The notes: generated by a model from the letters alone, not told the origin. Shown: positions 50,141 to 59,672, counted from the stretch's first letter. The stretch is 64,000 bases of DNA from VRUE01 sp963728835 (GCA_963728835.1 CAVSKZ010000002.1:248001-312000); one strand, 5' to 3'. Numbers and translations are program-made.

Positions 50141-52146
50141 GCGCCACCGCCTGGGCTTGGTTGGTTCTGCTGCTCCCGCTGCTGGGGTCAATCGTGATCG
50201 CGGTCGGCTTCCGTGTCCTGCCGGCGAAGGCCGCAGGAGTCATCGGCACGGCCGCGATCGGCCTTGCATTCGCCTGCGGCATCGCAACGCTGATCAGCCT
50301 GCTGGGGGACGACCCCGAGGCGCGCCACCACGCATCGTCGCTGTGGGACTACGCCAGCGTCGCCGGCCTCGACGTCAAGCTCGGGATCTACGTCGACCCG
50401 CTCTCGGTCTTCATGGTCCTGGTCGTCACCGGCGTCTCGACCCTGATCCACCTCTACTCGTTCGGCTACATGCGCTCCGACGAGGGCTACCACCGCTTCT
50501 TCAGCTACCTCAACTTCTTCGTCTTCTCGATGCTGCTGCTGGTCCTGGCCGGCAACTTCGTGCTGCTGATCGTCGGCTGGGCCTTCGTCGGCTTCGCCTC
50601 CTACGCGCTGATCAGCTTCTGGTACCGGCGCCAAACCGCGACCCGGGCGGGGATGAAGGCCTTCGTGATCAACGTCGTCGGCGACATCGGCCTCGTCCTC
50701 GCCGCCTTCCTGATCTTCCGCGAGCTGGGGGTCTTCGACTACGAGGCCGTCTTCGAGAAGGCGCCCGAGGTCTTCAGCACCAACGAGTGGACGATCACCG
50801 CGATCTGCCTGCTGCTCCTCGTCGGCGCCTTCGCCAAGTCGGCGCAGCTGCCGTTCCACACCTGGCTGCCCGACGCGATGGAGGGCCCCACCCCGGTCTC
50901 CTCGCTGATCCACGCGGCGACGATGGTCACCGCCGGCGTCTACCTGATCGCCCGCACCCACGTCCTCTTCGCGCTTGCCCCGACCGCCGCCGACATCGCC
51001 GCCTTCGTCGGCCTGGCGACGCTGCTGGTCGCGGCGACGATCGCCCTGGTGATGACCGACCTGAAGCGGGCGATCGCCTACTCGACGATGAGCCAGATCG
51101 GCTACATGATCGTCGGCGTCTCGATCGGCGCCTACAGCGCCGGCATGTTCCACCTGATGACGCACGCCTTCTTCAAGGCGCTGCTCTTCATGGCGGCCGG
51201 CTCGATCATCGCCGCGATGGCCAACGAGCAGAACATCGACAGGATGCGCGGCTTCGGCAGGACGATGCGCTTCACCGCGATCACGATGCTCTGCGGCGGC
51301 CTCGCCCTGGCCGCCTTCCCCGGCACCTCGGGCTTCTTCTCCAAGGACGAGATCCTCGCCTACGCGACCGCGCGCGGCGGCATGTACCTGATCTTCACCG
51401 TGCTCGGCTACTTCGGGGCGCTGCTGACCGCGATCTACACCTTCCGCCTGATCTTCCGCATCCTCCCCGGCAAGCCCTGCCCCGAGGCGCAGGAGCTGAT
51501 CGACAGCGGCCACGTCCATCACGCCCCCCCCTTCAACCCGGCAACCGGCGAAGAGGAGGACACCGGGGTCGGCTTCCCCGGCGCCGAGCACCACATCGCC
51601 GAGCGCTCGGCCTCGATGCGGATCGCGATGGCGGTGCTCGCCTTCGGCGCCCTCTTCGCCGGGCTGATCCAGGTCCCCGGCGTCGACCACGTCGTGGGCT
51701 CCTTCCTCGACCCGGTCTTCGAGGGTCTCGTCCTCAGCCACGCCCATCCCTCGGTTGGCGCCGAGTGGCTCGGCCTGGCGATCGGCGCGGCGATCTCGCT
51801 GGCCGGCATCGGCATCGCCTACTACCTCTACGTGGCGCGCCCAGAGACGCCGGCCGCCCTGCAGCGGCGCTTCTCCGCCCTGCACACCTTCCTCTACAAC
51901 AAGTGGTACTTCGACGAGGCGATCGACTTCCTCGTCGTGCGTCCGGCGCTGGCAATCGGCCGCTTCGCCAACCGCACCTTCGAGCGGGTGGTCGTCGACG
52001 GCCTCGTCAGCGGCACCGAGGACGTGGTCGGCGGCGGCGGCCGCCTCGTCCGGCTCGTGCAGAGCGGCTTCGTGCGCAGCTACGCGCTGCTGCTGCTCGC
52101 CGGCTTCGCCGGGCTCGCCCTCTACTTCCTGCTGAGTGCCTCATGA
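50137..52146 (+). CDS. nuoL: NADH-quinone oxidoreductase subunit L
   Basis: 669 residues, antiporter-type with about 16 helices. Family parts: GIYVDPLSVFMVLVVTGVST, QLPFHTWLPDAMEGPTPVSS and LMTHAFFKALLFMAAGS. A charged loop (EAQELIDSGHVHH region, 450-490) and a long lateral-helix C-terminus follow. Overlaps nuoK and nuoM. Confidence 0.95.
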   Translation: MSATAWAWLVLLLPLLGSIVIAVGFRVLPAKAAGVIGTAAIGLAFACGIATLISLLGDDPEARHHASSLWDYASVAGLDVKLGIYVDPLSVFMVLVVTGVSTLIHLYSFGYMRSDEGYHRFFSYLNFFVFSMLLLVLAGNFVLLIVGWAFVGFASYALISFWYRRQTATRAGMKAFVINVVGDIGLVLAAFLIFRELGVFDYEAVFEKAPEVFSTNEWTITAICLLLLVGAFAKSAQLPFHTWLPDAMEGPTPVSSLIHAATMVTAGVYLIARTHVLFALAPTAADIAAFVGLATLLVAATIALVMTDLKRAIAYSTMSQIGYMIVGVSIGAYSAGMFHLMTHAFFKALLFMAAGSIIAAMANEQNIDRMRGFGRTMRFTAITMLCGGLALAAFPGTSGFFSKDEILAYATARGGMYLIFTVLGYFGALLTAIYTFRLIFRILPGKPCPEAQELIDSGHVHHAPPFNPATGEEEDTGVGFPGAEHHIAERSASMRIAMAVLAFGALFAGLIQVPGVDHVVGSFLDPVFEGLVLSHAHPSVGAEWLGLAIGAAISLAGIGIAYYLYVARPETPAALQRRFSALHTFLYNKWYFDEAIDFLVVRPALAIGRFANRTFERVVVDGLVSGTEDVVGGGGRLVRLVQSGFVRSYALLLLAGFAGLALYFLLSAS

Positions 52147-53642
52147 CCAACTCGCTGCTCTGGACACCGCTCGTCTTCGGCTTCCTCGGTCTCTTCGTGC
52201 CGCGCCGGCTGACCGGCTGGTGGGCGACGCTGGGGACCGCGGTGACGCTGGGCCTGGCGATCGCGCTGCTCGCCGGCTTCGACTCCGGCGCCTCAGGGCT
52301 GCAGAACACGGTCGAGGTCGAGTGGATCCCCGGCCTCGGCGTCGACTACAGCCTCGGCGTCGACGGGCTCAACCTCTTCCTGATCGCGCTGACGGCGGTG
52401 CTCTGGACCGCGGGGACGGCCTTCGCCGCCTTCCGCGAGCAGGAGCGGCCGCACCTCTTCTTCCTGATGATGCTGCTCGGCGAGACCGCGACCCTTGGCG
52501 CCTTCCTCGCCCAGGACCTTCTGCTCTTCGTCCTCTTCTTCGACCTGATGCTGGTGCCGTTCTACTTCCTCTTCGGCGCCTGGGGCAGCGACCGCGAGGG
52601 CGGGCCGACGGCCGCTGCGGCGACGCTGAAGATGATCGTCTACACGCTGATCGGCTCGCTGCTGATGCTGGTCGCGGCGATCGCGACCGCGATCATCGCC
52701 GCCGACGGCGGCCAGATCAGCTTCTCGATCGCCGAACTCGCACAGCAGCCGCTCGCCGAGGGCAGCCAGCGCTGGATCTTCTGGTTCTTCGCCGCCGCCT
52801 TCCTGGTCAAGATGCCCGCCTTCCTCCTGCACGGCTGGATGCCCGACGCCTACAGGGCGGCGCCGCTGCCGGTGCTGGCCGTCTTCTCCGGGGTGCTGGC
52901 CAAGGTCGGCGCCTACGGCTTCCTGCGCGTCGTCCTGCCCCTCTTCCCCAACGCGACGGTCGAGTTCCAGGAGGTCGTGCTGGTGATCGCCCTCGCCTCG
53001 ATCCTCTACGGCTCGGTGATGGCCTTCACCCAGACCGACGTGCGGCTGATCGCCGGCTACTCCTCGGTGGCGCAGCTCGGCTTCATCACCGCCGGCATCT
53101 TCGCCCTCAGCGCCGACGGGGCCGACGGGGCCGTGCTGCAGATGGTCAACCACGGCCTCGTCGTCGCGCCGCTGCTGATCATCGTCGCGATCCTCGCCGA
53201 GCGCAGCGGCACAGAGGACCTGACGAAGATGGGCGGGATGGCGCTGCGGGCGCCGGTCTTGGCGGCACTCTTCCTGATCGTCACCCTGGCGACCCTGGCG
53301 ATGCCCGGATCGGCCAACTTCGTCGGCGAGTTCTACATCCTCAACGGCCTCTTCGACTCGAAGATCGTCTTCGCCTTCGTCGCGACCGCCGGTGTCGCGA
53401 TGAGCGCCTACTACGCGCTGCGCCTCTACCAGCGCACGATGCACAACCGGCGCCCGGAGGGACTGGAGTCGCGTGAGATCGGCTGGCGCGACGGGATCGT
53501 GCTCGTGCCCCTGGTGCTCTGCATCCTGGGCCTGGCTTTGTATCCGCAGCTGATCCTTTCGCGAACGGACACCTCGGTCTCCCAAGCGACCTCGGTCGTG
53601 GAAGGGCCGTCGGCCCACCCCCGCCAGGAGTCGACCCAGTGA
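52143..53642 (+). CDS. nuoM: NADH-quinone oxidoreductase subunit M
   Basis: 499 residues from ATG 52143 (overlaps nuoL stop). YSLGVDGLNLFLIALTAVL, LLLFVLFFDLMLVPFYFLFG and KMPAFLLHGWMPDAYRAAP are NuoM landmarks; conserved lysine in the latter. The last 25 residues are hydrophilic. Overlaps nuoN. Confidence 0.95.
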   Translation: MTNSLLWTPLVFGFLGLFVPRRLTGWWATLGTAVTLGLAIALLAGFDSGASGLQNTVEVEWIPGLGVDYSLGVDGLNLFLIALTAVLWTAGTAFAAFREQERPHLFFLMMLLGETATLGAFLAQDLLLFVLFFDLMLVPFYFLFGAWGSDREGGPTAAAATLKMIVYTLIGSLLMLVAAIATAIIAADGGQISFSIAELAQQPLAEGSQRWIFWFFAAAFLVKMPAFLLHGWMPDAYRAAPLPVLAVFSGVLAKVGAYGFLRVVLPLFPNATVEFQEVVLVIALASILYGSVMAFTQTDVRLIAGYSSVAQLGFITAGIFALSADGADGAVLQMVNHGLVVAPLLIIVAILAERSGTEDLTKMGGMALRAPVLAALFLIVTLATLAMPGSANFVGEFYILNGLFDSKIVFAFVATAGVAMSAYYALRLYQRTMHNRRPEGLESREIGWRDGIVLVPLVLCILGLALYPQLILSRTDTSVSQATSVVEGPSAHPRQESTQ

Positions 53643-55126
53643 CCTTCAACGCCCCGGACATCGACTACGCGGCGCTCTCGCCTGTCCTGGCGCTCACCGT
53701 CGGGCTCTGCGTAGTCCTGCTCACCGCGGTGTTCAAGCCGCTGCGCCGGACGGCACCCGGGCTGACGCTATTCGTCCTGGCGAGCGCGGCCGGGCTGCTG
53801 ATCTGGCAGTGGGGCGAGGCGACCAGCCACCTCGCCGGCGCCCTGCGCCTCGACGACCTCGCGATCGCGATCTCGCTGATCGCGATCCTCACCGCCGCCT
53901 TCGCCGTCCTCTTCTCGATCCGGGAGCCCGCCGCCGAGCAGGTCGGCTCGGGCGAGTACCACGCGCTCCTGCTCGGCTCGGTGCTGGGAATGGTGCTGCT
54001 GGCGCAGGCCCAAAACCTGGTCTCCTTCTTCGTCGCGATCGAGACCCTCTCGATCCCGCTCTACATCCTCTGCGCCGCCAACATGCGCCGCGAGCGCTCG
54101 CTCGAGTCGGGGCTGAAGTACCTGATCGTCGGCTCGCTCGGCTCGGCGACCCTGCTCTACGGGATGGCCTTCCTCTACGGGGGCTCCGGCTCGACCGGCT
54201 TCGCCGGGATCGCCCGAGGCATCGCCGAGGGGCCGTCCAACGACGCCCTGATCCTCGTCGGCATCGGCCTCACCGCGGTCGGGCTCGCCTTCAAGACCTC
54301 GGTCGCCCCCTTCCACCAGTGGACGCCGGACGTCTACGAGGGCGCTCCGACCCCGATCACCGCCTTCATGGCGGTGGCGACCAAGGCGGCGGCCTTCGCC
54401 GTCTTCGTCCGCTTCTTCCTCGTCGCCCTGGGCGTCGAGGCGAGCGAGTGGCAGCCGGCGCTCGCCGTCCTCGCCGCGATCTCGATCCTCGTCGGCAACG
54501 TCGGCGCGCTCAGGCAGGACTCGCTGAAGCGAATGCTCGGCTACTCCGGCATCGCCCAGGCCGGCTACATCCTCGGCGGCCTCGTCGTCGCCAGCGAGGC
54601 CGGCGTCAACGCCCTGGTCTTCTACCTCGCCGGCTACGCCTTCATGAACCTGGCGGCCTTCGCCGTCGTCGTCGCCCGCGAGCGCGAGACCCCCTACGGC
54701 GACGACATCCGCGCCGTGCAGGGCCTGGGCGCCGAGCGCCCCCAGCTCGCCTGGCCGCTGACGATCTCGATGCTCGGCCTCGCCGGGCTGCCGGCGACGG
54801 TCGGCTTCATCGGCAAGCTCTACCTGATCGAGGCCCTCGTCGAGGGCGACTACACCTGGCTCGCCGTCTTCATCGCCGTCGGCACGATGATCTCGCTCGT
54901 CTACTACCTGCGGGTCGTGGCGGCGATGTGGATGCGGCCGGAAGAAACAGCAGCACCCGCAATCGCGGGAGCCTCCCCTGAGGCAGATCCGATCGATCCC
55001 GACGCGGGCCGTCGCATATCTCTAGTCGCACCGGCTCTCCTTGCCGCTGCCGCAACGGTCTTCTTTGGCGTGATCCCCCAACCGCTCGTTGAGTTCGCAG
55101 AACACGCCGGCTCGTCGCTGTTCTGA
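53639..55126 (+). CDS. nuoN: NADH-quinone oxidoreductase subunit N
   Basis: 495 residues from GTG 53639. ETLSIPLYILCAANMRRERS, FKTSVAPFHQWTPDVYEGAP and MLGLAGLPATVGFIGKLYLI are the family parts. Ends the 14-subunit operon; the family A element (copy 2) begins 11 bp after its stop. Confidence 0.95.
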   Translation: MTFNAPDIDYAALSPVLALTVGLCVVLLTAVFKPLRRTAPGLTLFVLASAAGLLIWQWGEATSHLAGALRLDDLAIAISLIAILTAAFAVLFSIREPAAEQVGSGEYHALLLGSVLGMVLLAQAQNLVSFFVAIETLSIPLYILCAANMRRERSLESGLKYLIVGSLGSATLLYGMAFLYGGSGSTGFAGIARGIAEGPSNDALILVGIGLTAVGLAFKTSVAPFHQWTPDVYEGAPTPITAFMAVATKAAAFAVFVRFFLVALGVEASEWQPALAVLAAISILVGNVGALRQDSLKRMLGYSGIAQAGYILGGLVVASEAGVNALVFYLAGYAFMNLAAFAVVVARERETPYGDDIRAVQGLGAERPQLAWPLTISMLGLAGLPATVGFIGKLYLIEALVEGDYTWLAVFIAVGTMISLVYYLRVVAAMWMRPEETAAPAIAGASPEADPIDPDAGRRISLVAPALLAAAATVFFGVIPQPLVEFAEHAGSSLF

Positions 55127-55136
55127 CCAAGCAACG

Positions 55137-55249
55137 TCTCTGGCGCGGCGGGTCCTGTCACCGAATGGGGCCCACCACCCCCTGCGGTAGCTAAAGCTTC
55201 CTCGGGGGTGGTCCCCCCATTCGGCGCCACCCCCCGCGAGTAGCGGATA
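55137..55249 (+). repeat. Family A structured element, copy 2
   Basis: Follows nuoN and precedes the acyl-CoA synthetase. Middle stem CCGAATGGGG (55161-55170) with CCCCATTCGG (55215-55224). Inner stem ACCACCCCC with GGGGGTGGT. Apical GGTAGCTAAAGCTTCC. Flanks GGCGCGGCGGGTCCTGTC and CGCCACCCCCCGCGAG are shared with copy 3. Confidence 0.93.
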
Positions 55250-55262
55250 GGGTCGTCAGAAG

Positions 55263-57017
55263 ATGACTTCGCGTCCGAGAGCTTTGTCCGCATCGACGAT
55301 GTGCGAGGCGTTTCAGCTGACTGCTGAGGAGCGGGCGGATGAGCCGGCGCTGCGGCTAAAGGACACGGACTACGAGGCGAGCTTCGGGGAGTACGCGGAG
55401 ACGGTCCGTCGCCGTGCGGCGGGCTTGTCGGAGCTTGGGGTGGGGCGAGGCGACACGGTGGGCTTCATGCTTGTGAATCGGCCGGCGCTGCATTTGACCG
55501 ACTGTGGGGCGATGCACCTCGGGGCGACCTGCTTCTCGGTCTACAACACGTCCTCGCCGGAGCAGGTCGAGTACGTGGTCGCCGACGCCGGCAACCGGGT
55601 GATCGTCACCGAGCAGGCGTTCCTCGAGACGGTGCTGGAGGTGCGCGAACGGGTCGAGAGCCTCGAGCACGTGGTGGTCGTCGACGGCGAGGCGCCCGAG
55701 GGGACGATCTCCGTCGAGGAGCTGGAGGCGATGGGGGACCCCGGCTCCGACTTCGAGGCCGCCTGGCGCGCGGTCGAGCCCGAGGACGTCCTCTGCCTGA
55801 TCTACACCTCGGGCACCACCGGACCGCCGAAGGGCGTGCAGCTGACCCACGCCAACATGCTCGGCGTCTGGCGCGCCACCGACCAGGTGCGTCCGGTCGC
55901 ACCGGGAGGGCGCGGCATCTCCTTCCTCCCCACCGCCCACATCGCCGACCGCTGGGCCGGGCTGTACGCGCAGATGATCTACGGCTCGACCGTGTACTGC
56001 TGCCCGAACCCACGCGAGATGGTCGTCTACTCGATCGAGGTAAAGCCGACCGCCTGGGGGGGCGTGCCGCGCATCTGGGAGAAACTGAAGGCCATGCTCG
56101 AGGGCGCGATGGCGGCCGAGCAGGACGAGGAGAAACGCAAGGCGGCCGAGTGGGCGATGGAGGTCGGCCGGCGCAAGGTCGCCGCCTACATGGACGGCGG
56201 GGTCCCCGACGAGCTGCAGGCGGAGTGGGAGAAAGCCGACGAGCTGGTCTTCTCCAGGATCCGCCAGACGCTGGGCCTCGAGGAGGTCGAGTCGTTCATC
56301 GTCGGGGCCGCCCCGACGCCCCCCGAGGTGCTCGAGTTCTTCCTCGCGATGGGGATCGAGATCTGCGAGACCTGGGGGATGTCGGAGACCAGCGCCGTAA
56401 CGACCCTCAACCCGCCTGGCGGGATCCGGCCGGGCACGGTCGGCCCTCCCGTCCCCGGAGTGGAGGTGAAGCTCGCCGAGGACGGCGAGGTGATGGTGCG
56501 CGGCCCTCAGGTGATGAAGGGCTACCGCAACATGCCGGAGAAGACGGCGGAGACGTTCACCGAGGACGGCTGGCTGCTGACCGGGGACGTCGGCGAATTC
56601 GACGAGCGGGGATACCTGCAGATCGTCGACCGCAAGAAGGAGCTGATCATCAGCGCCGGCGGCAAGAACATGTCGCCGGCCAACATCGAGGCCAAGGTCA
56701 AGGCAGCCTCGACCCTGGTCGCGCAGGTGGTGGCGATAGGCGACAGCCGCCCCTACAACGTCGCCCTGATCACCCTCGACCCCGAAACGCTGGCCGCCCG
56801 CGGCGCCGCCGAGGGCGACCCGGCGATCGCCGAGGAGATAGCCGCGGCGGTCGAGGAGGCCAACGAGCGCCTCTCCCGGGTCGAGCAGATCAAGCGCTTC
56901 AAAGTCATCCCCGGCGAGTGGGAGCCCGGGGGCGAGGAGCTGACGCCGACCATGAAGCTGAAACGGCGGCCGATCGAGCGCAAGTACGAAGCGGAGATCG
57001 AGACTCTGTACAGCTGA
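55263..57017 (+). CDS. fadD: Long-chain acyl-CoA synthetase (AMP-forming)
   Basis: 584 residues. AMP-binding motif YTSGTTGPPKGVQLTHANM (about 180-198), the TWGMSETS block, adenylate-binding DGWLLTGDVGEFDERGYLQI and the lysine region PTMKLKRRPIERKY. It activates fatty acids (or similar) to acyl-CoA. It lies between two family A elements and is not coupled to neighbours. Substrate chain length not inferable. Confidence 0.9.
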   Translation: MTSRPRALSASTMCEAFQLTAEERADEPALRLKDTDYEASFGEYAETVRRRAAGLSELGVGRGDTVGFMLVNRPALHLTDCGAMHLGATCFSVYNTSSPEQVEYVVADAGNRVIVTEQAFLETVLEVRERVESLEHVVVVDGEAPEGTISVEELEAMGDPGSDFEAAWRAVEPEDVLCLIYTSGTTGPPKGVQLTHANMLGVWRATDQVRPVAPGGRGISFLPTAHIADRWAGLYAQMIYGSTVYCCPNPREMVVYSIEVKPTAWGGVPRIWEKLKAMLEGAMAAEQDEEKRKAAEWAMEVGRRKVAAYMDGGVPDELQAEWEKADELVFSRIRQTLGLEEVESFIVGAAPTPPEVLEFFLAMGIEICETWGMSETSAVTTLNPPGGIRPGTVGPPVPGVEVKLAEDGEVMVRGPQVMKGYRNMPEKTAETFTEDGWLLTGDVGEFDERGYLQIVDRKKELIISAGGKNMSPANIEAKVKAASTLVAQVVAIGDSRPYNVALITLDPETLAARGAAEGDPAIAEEIAAAVEEANERLSRVEQIKRFKVIPGEWEPGGEELTPTMKLKRRPIERKYEAEIETLYS

Positions 57018-57131
57018 CGTCTTCGGCGCGGCGGGTCCTGTCGCCGCAGGGGACCCACCGCCCCTTCCGGTCGCTAAAGCGTCCTCAGGGGCGGTCCCCC
57101 CTACGACGCCACCCACCGCGAGAAGCGGATT
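57018..57131 (+). repeat. Family A structured element, copy 3
   Basis: Directly after the fadD stop. Inner stem ACCGCCCC with GGGGCGGT (against ACCACCCC with GGGGTGGT in copies 1 and 2). Apical GGTCGCTAAAGCGTCC (against GGTAGCTAAAGCTTCC). The changes keep pairing. The middle stem is weaker (CGCAGGGG with CCCCTACG, one mismatch). Confidence 0.93.
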
Positions 57132-57141
57132 TAGCAGCCGC

Positions 57142-57398
57142 GCCCAGAGTCGGAGAGCTTTCCCCAAGCTCCCGAGCGGCCGTTTAGGGACGAGTCGCCA
57201 CAGCTGATCGGGTAGGAGAGCTTTTCGACCTTGAGCGCTTTTCGCACTCTGGGCGGAAGCTTTTCTCCGCGGGTGGCGTGCGGGTGGGGTGTCCTCGCCG
57301 AGCCCGGAGGCTGCTGAGGGCGGGGCTTCGCAGTCCGAGCCTGCTTTCGACACTCTGCCCGAAGCAGCGCGGAGGGCCGCCGAGGACACCCCACCCGC
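57142..57398. repeat. Two further inverted-repeat elements in the fadD-AEC gap
   Basis: First: GCCCAGAGT (57142-57150) with ACTCTGGGC (57246-57254), enclosing GGAGAGCTTT twice and a part (57150-57190) resembling the CCGTTT-containing part of family C. Second: 18-bp arms 57280-57297 and 57381-57398 with an 83-nt inside that has GCTGCT/AGCAGC. Together with copy 3 of family A they fill almost the whole 458-bp gap. Confidence 0.8.
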
Positions 57399-57475
57399 GC
57401 GACAGGACCCGCGGCCAAAACGGCTCGAACTGAAAGGGTCCCGCGATCGGAGTCCTGCTGACAACCGCCGCGATC

Positions 57476-58369
57476 GTGGTTGCCGTCGCCATCGGCGTCG
57501 GGGCGGAGCGGCGCTGGCCGGCGGGGGCCGCGCAAGCGGCTCGGCAGTCGCTGACGCTGATGCTCTACGTGCTGCTGCCGCCGGTGATCTTCTTCAACAT
57601 CGCCGCCAGCGAGATCGACGTCAGCCACGGGGTCGGGCTGGGGCTGGGGATCCTCGCCTCCTCGCTCGGTGCACTGCTCGCCTGGTGGGTGGCGAGCCGG
57701 GTTCTGAAGCTGGCCCGCTTCCAGGTCGGCGCCGTGGTCTGCTGCGTGCTCAGCGTCAACACCGGCTACCTCGGCTACCCGCTGACGGTGGCGCTGCTCG
57801 GCCAGGACGAGCTGCCCACGGCGGTGCTCTACGACGTGCTCGTCACCGGGCCCTGCCTGCTGCTCGGCGCCTTCGCCGTCGGCGCCGCCTTCGGGACCAA
57901 GGCCGGCGAAACGCCGCGCCAGCGAATCGCGGCCTTCTTCACCCGCAACCCGCCCCTCTACGCGGCGATCGCCGGCCTGCTCGCCCCCGAGGCGCTGGCG
58001 CCAGACGTCCTCGTCGACGCCTCCCAGATCCTGATCGTGGCGATCCTGCCGATCGGCTTCTTCGCCGTCGGCGCCACCCTTGCCGAGAACGCCGAGCACG
58101 GCGAGCTGCCGATCCCGCCCCCGATGACCCGGCCGGTGGCGCTGGCGATCGCCACCCGCCTTGCGGTGGTCCCGGCCCTGCTGATGCTGCTGGCCGCGCC
58201 GCTGATCGACCTCCCGGCCGCCTACCGCCTGCTCTCGGCGATGCCCTCCGGCCTCAACACGCTCGTCATCGCCCACGCCTACGGCCTCGACATGGAGATC
58301 ACCGCCGAGGCGGTCACATGGTCGACCGCGATAGTCGTCGGCGCTTCCCTGGTCTCGCTGCTGCTCTAG
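57476..58369 (+). CDS. AEC-family transporter
   Basis: 297 residues from GTG 57476. Ten hydrophobic segments, GAVVCCVLSVNTGYLGYPLT and a final LSAMPSGLNTLVIAHAYGLD give the auxin-efflux-carrier family look; members export small organic acids or similar. The frame is open without ATG/GTG/TTG for about 13 more codons upstream (IGVLLTTAAIV), and the protein likely begins there at ATC 57446 or CTG 57455, since AAAGGG is at 57434-57438. Substrate unknown. Confidence 0.75.
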   Translation: MVAVAIGVGAERRWPAGAAQAARQSLTLMLYVLLPPVIFFNIAASEIDVSHGVGLGLGILASSLGALLAWWVASRVLKLARFQVGAVVCCVLSVNTGYLGYPLTVALLGQDELPTAVLYDVLVTGPCLLLGAFAVGAAFGTKAGETPRQRIAAFFTRNPPLYAAIAGLLAPEALAPDVLVDASQILIVAILPIGFFAVGATLAENAEHGELPIPPPMTRPVALAIATRLAVVPALLMLLAAPLIDLPAAYRLLSAMPSGLNTLVIAHAYGLDMEITAEAVTWSTAIVVGASLVSLLL

Positions 58370-58395
58370 AGCCCGAGCGCCCCTATCCTGCTTCC

Positions 58396-59307
58396 ATGAC
58401 CGAGTTCCCGACCGTCCGAGTCGCCGCGATCCAGGCCACGCCGGTAATCCTCGACGCCGAGGCGACGGTCGAGAAGGCGGTGGGCCTGCTCGAGCAGGCT
58501 GCCGCGGAGGGGGTCCAGCTGGCCGTCTTCCCCGAGGCCTTCGTGCCCCTCTACCCCTCCGGCGCCTGGGCGAAGGACGCGGCCTCGTTCGCCGGCTGGG
58601 ATGAGTTCTGGGAGCGGCTCTGGGCAAACTCGGTCGAGATCCCCGGCCCGCTCGTCGACCGCCTGGCCTCGGTCTGCGCCGCGAAGGACATGCATTGCGC
58701 GATCGGCGTCAACGAGCGTGAGCTGCAGCGGCCGGGGTCCCTCTACAACACGGTCGTGCTGATCGGCCCCGAGGGCGTGGTCTGGCGACACCGGAAGCTG
58801 ATGCCCACCCAGCACGAGCGTCTCTTCCACGGAGTCGGCGCCGGCGACGACCTCGAGGTCGCCCAAACCCCGCTGGGCCGGATCGGCGGGCTGATCTGCT
58901 GGGAGAACCGGATGCCGCTCGCCCGCTACGCCGTCTACCGGAGCGGGCCGCAGATTTGGCTCGCTCCCACCGCCGACGACAGCGACGGGTGGCTGGCGAG
59001 CATGCGCCACATAGCGATCGAGTCCGGTGCCTTCGTCGTATCGGCGCCGCAGTACATCCCGGCAGCGGCATTCCCCGACGACTTTCCGGCCCCGCTGCCG
59101 CAGGGCAAGGACGTCTTCGGCAACGGCGGTGCGGCGATCGTCGAGCCGGCCGCGGGAAAGGTGATCGCGGGGCCCCTCTACGGCGAGGAGGGGATCGTCG
59201 CCGCCGACTGTGACCTGCGCATCGGCCTCCATGCCAAGCGCTGGTTCGACTCCGCCGGGCACTACAGCCGCGAGGACGTGCTGGCACCGCAAGTGCGCGA
59301 CGCCTGA
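58396..59307 (+). CDS. Nitrilase-superfamily carbon-nitrogen hydrolase (nitrilase branch)
   Basis: 303 residues from ATG 58396. Catalytic triad visible: E in VFPEAFVPLYP, K in RKLMPTQHERLFH and C in GGLICWENRMPLARY. The context FVPLYPSGAW and ENRMPLARYA matches the true nitrilase branch that acts on organic nitriles. Overlaps the next gene (TGATG). Could act on aliphatic or aryl nitriles. Confidence 0.88.
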   Translation: MTEFPTVRVAAIQATPVILDAEATVEKAVGLLEQAAAEGVQLAVFPEAFVPLYPSGAWAKDAASFAGWDEFWERLWANSVEIPGPLVDRLASVCAAKDMHCAIGVNERELQRPGSLYNTVVLIGPEGVVWRHRKLMPTQHERLFHGVGAGDDLEVAQTPLGRIGGLICWENRMPLARYAVYRSGPQIWLAPTADDSDGWLASMRHIAIESGAFVVSAPQYIPAAAFPDDFPAPLPQGKDVFGNGGAAIVEPAAGKVIAGPLYGEEGIVAADCDLRIGLHAKRWFDSAGHYSREDVLAPQVRDA

Positions 59308-59672
59308 TGCTCCACCACGCGACCCTCGAGGTGATGCCCGCCGAGCTGGGCCGTGCGGCGGAGTTCTGGGTCATGGTCGGCTTCAGACAGGTCAGCCCAC
59401 CGGCGGACCTCGCCGCCGAGTACACCTGGTTCGAGCGCGGCGGCACGCAGATTCACCTGGCGCACGCCGAATCGCCGGCGCCAGGCGGCGGCCACATCGC
59501 GATAGTCGTGCCAGATTTCGGGCGGGCGCTGGAGCGCCTGCGGGACAGCGGCTTCAAGGTCGCCGACAAGCGCGAACGCTGGGGCTCCCAGCGCGCCGAG
59601 ACGATCGCACCCGGCGGGCACCGGGTCGAGCTGATGGCGAAACCCCCGCTCCCTGCGGACGCCGGCGGGTAG
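59307..59672 (+). CDS. VOC (glyoxalase/dioxygenase) superfamily protein
   Basis: 121 residues. The two-half beta-alpha-beta fold is visible: LHHATLEVMPAELGRAAEFW at the start and HIAIVVPDFGRALERLRDSG in the middle. Conserved metal ligands: H3 region and HLA/E near the end (HRVELM). Substrate unknown. ATG overlaps the nitrilase stop. Confidence 0.8.
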   Translation: MLHHATLEVMPAELGRAAEFWVMVGFRQVSPPADLAAEYTWFERGGTQIHLAHAESPAPGGGHIAIVVPDFGRALERLRDSGFKVADKRERWGSQRAETIAPGGHRVELMAKPPLPADAGG

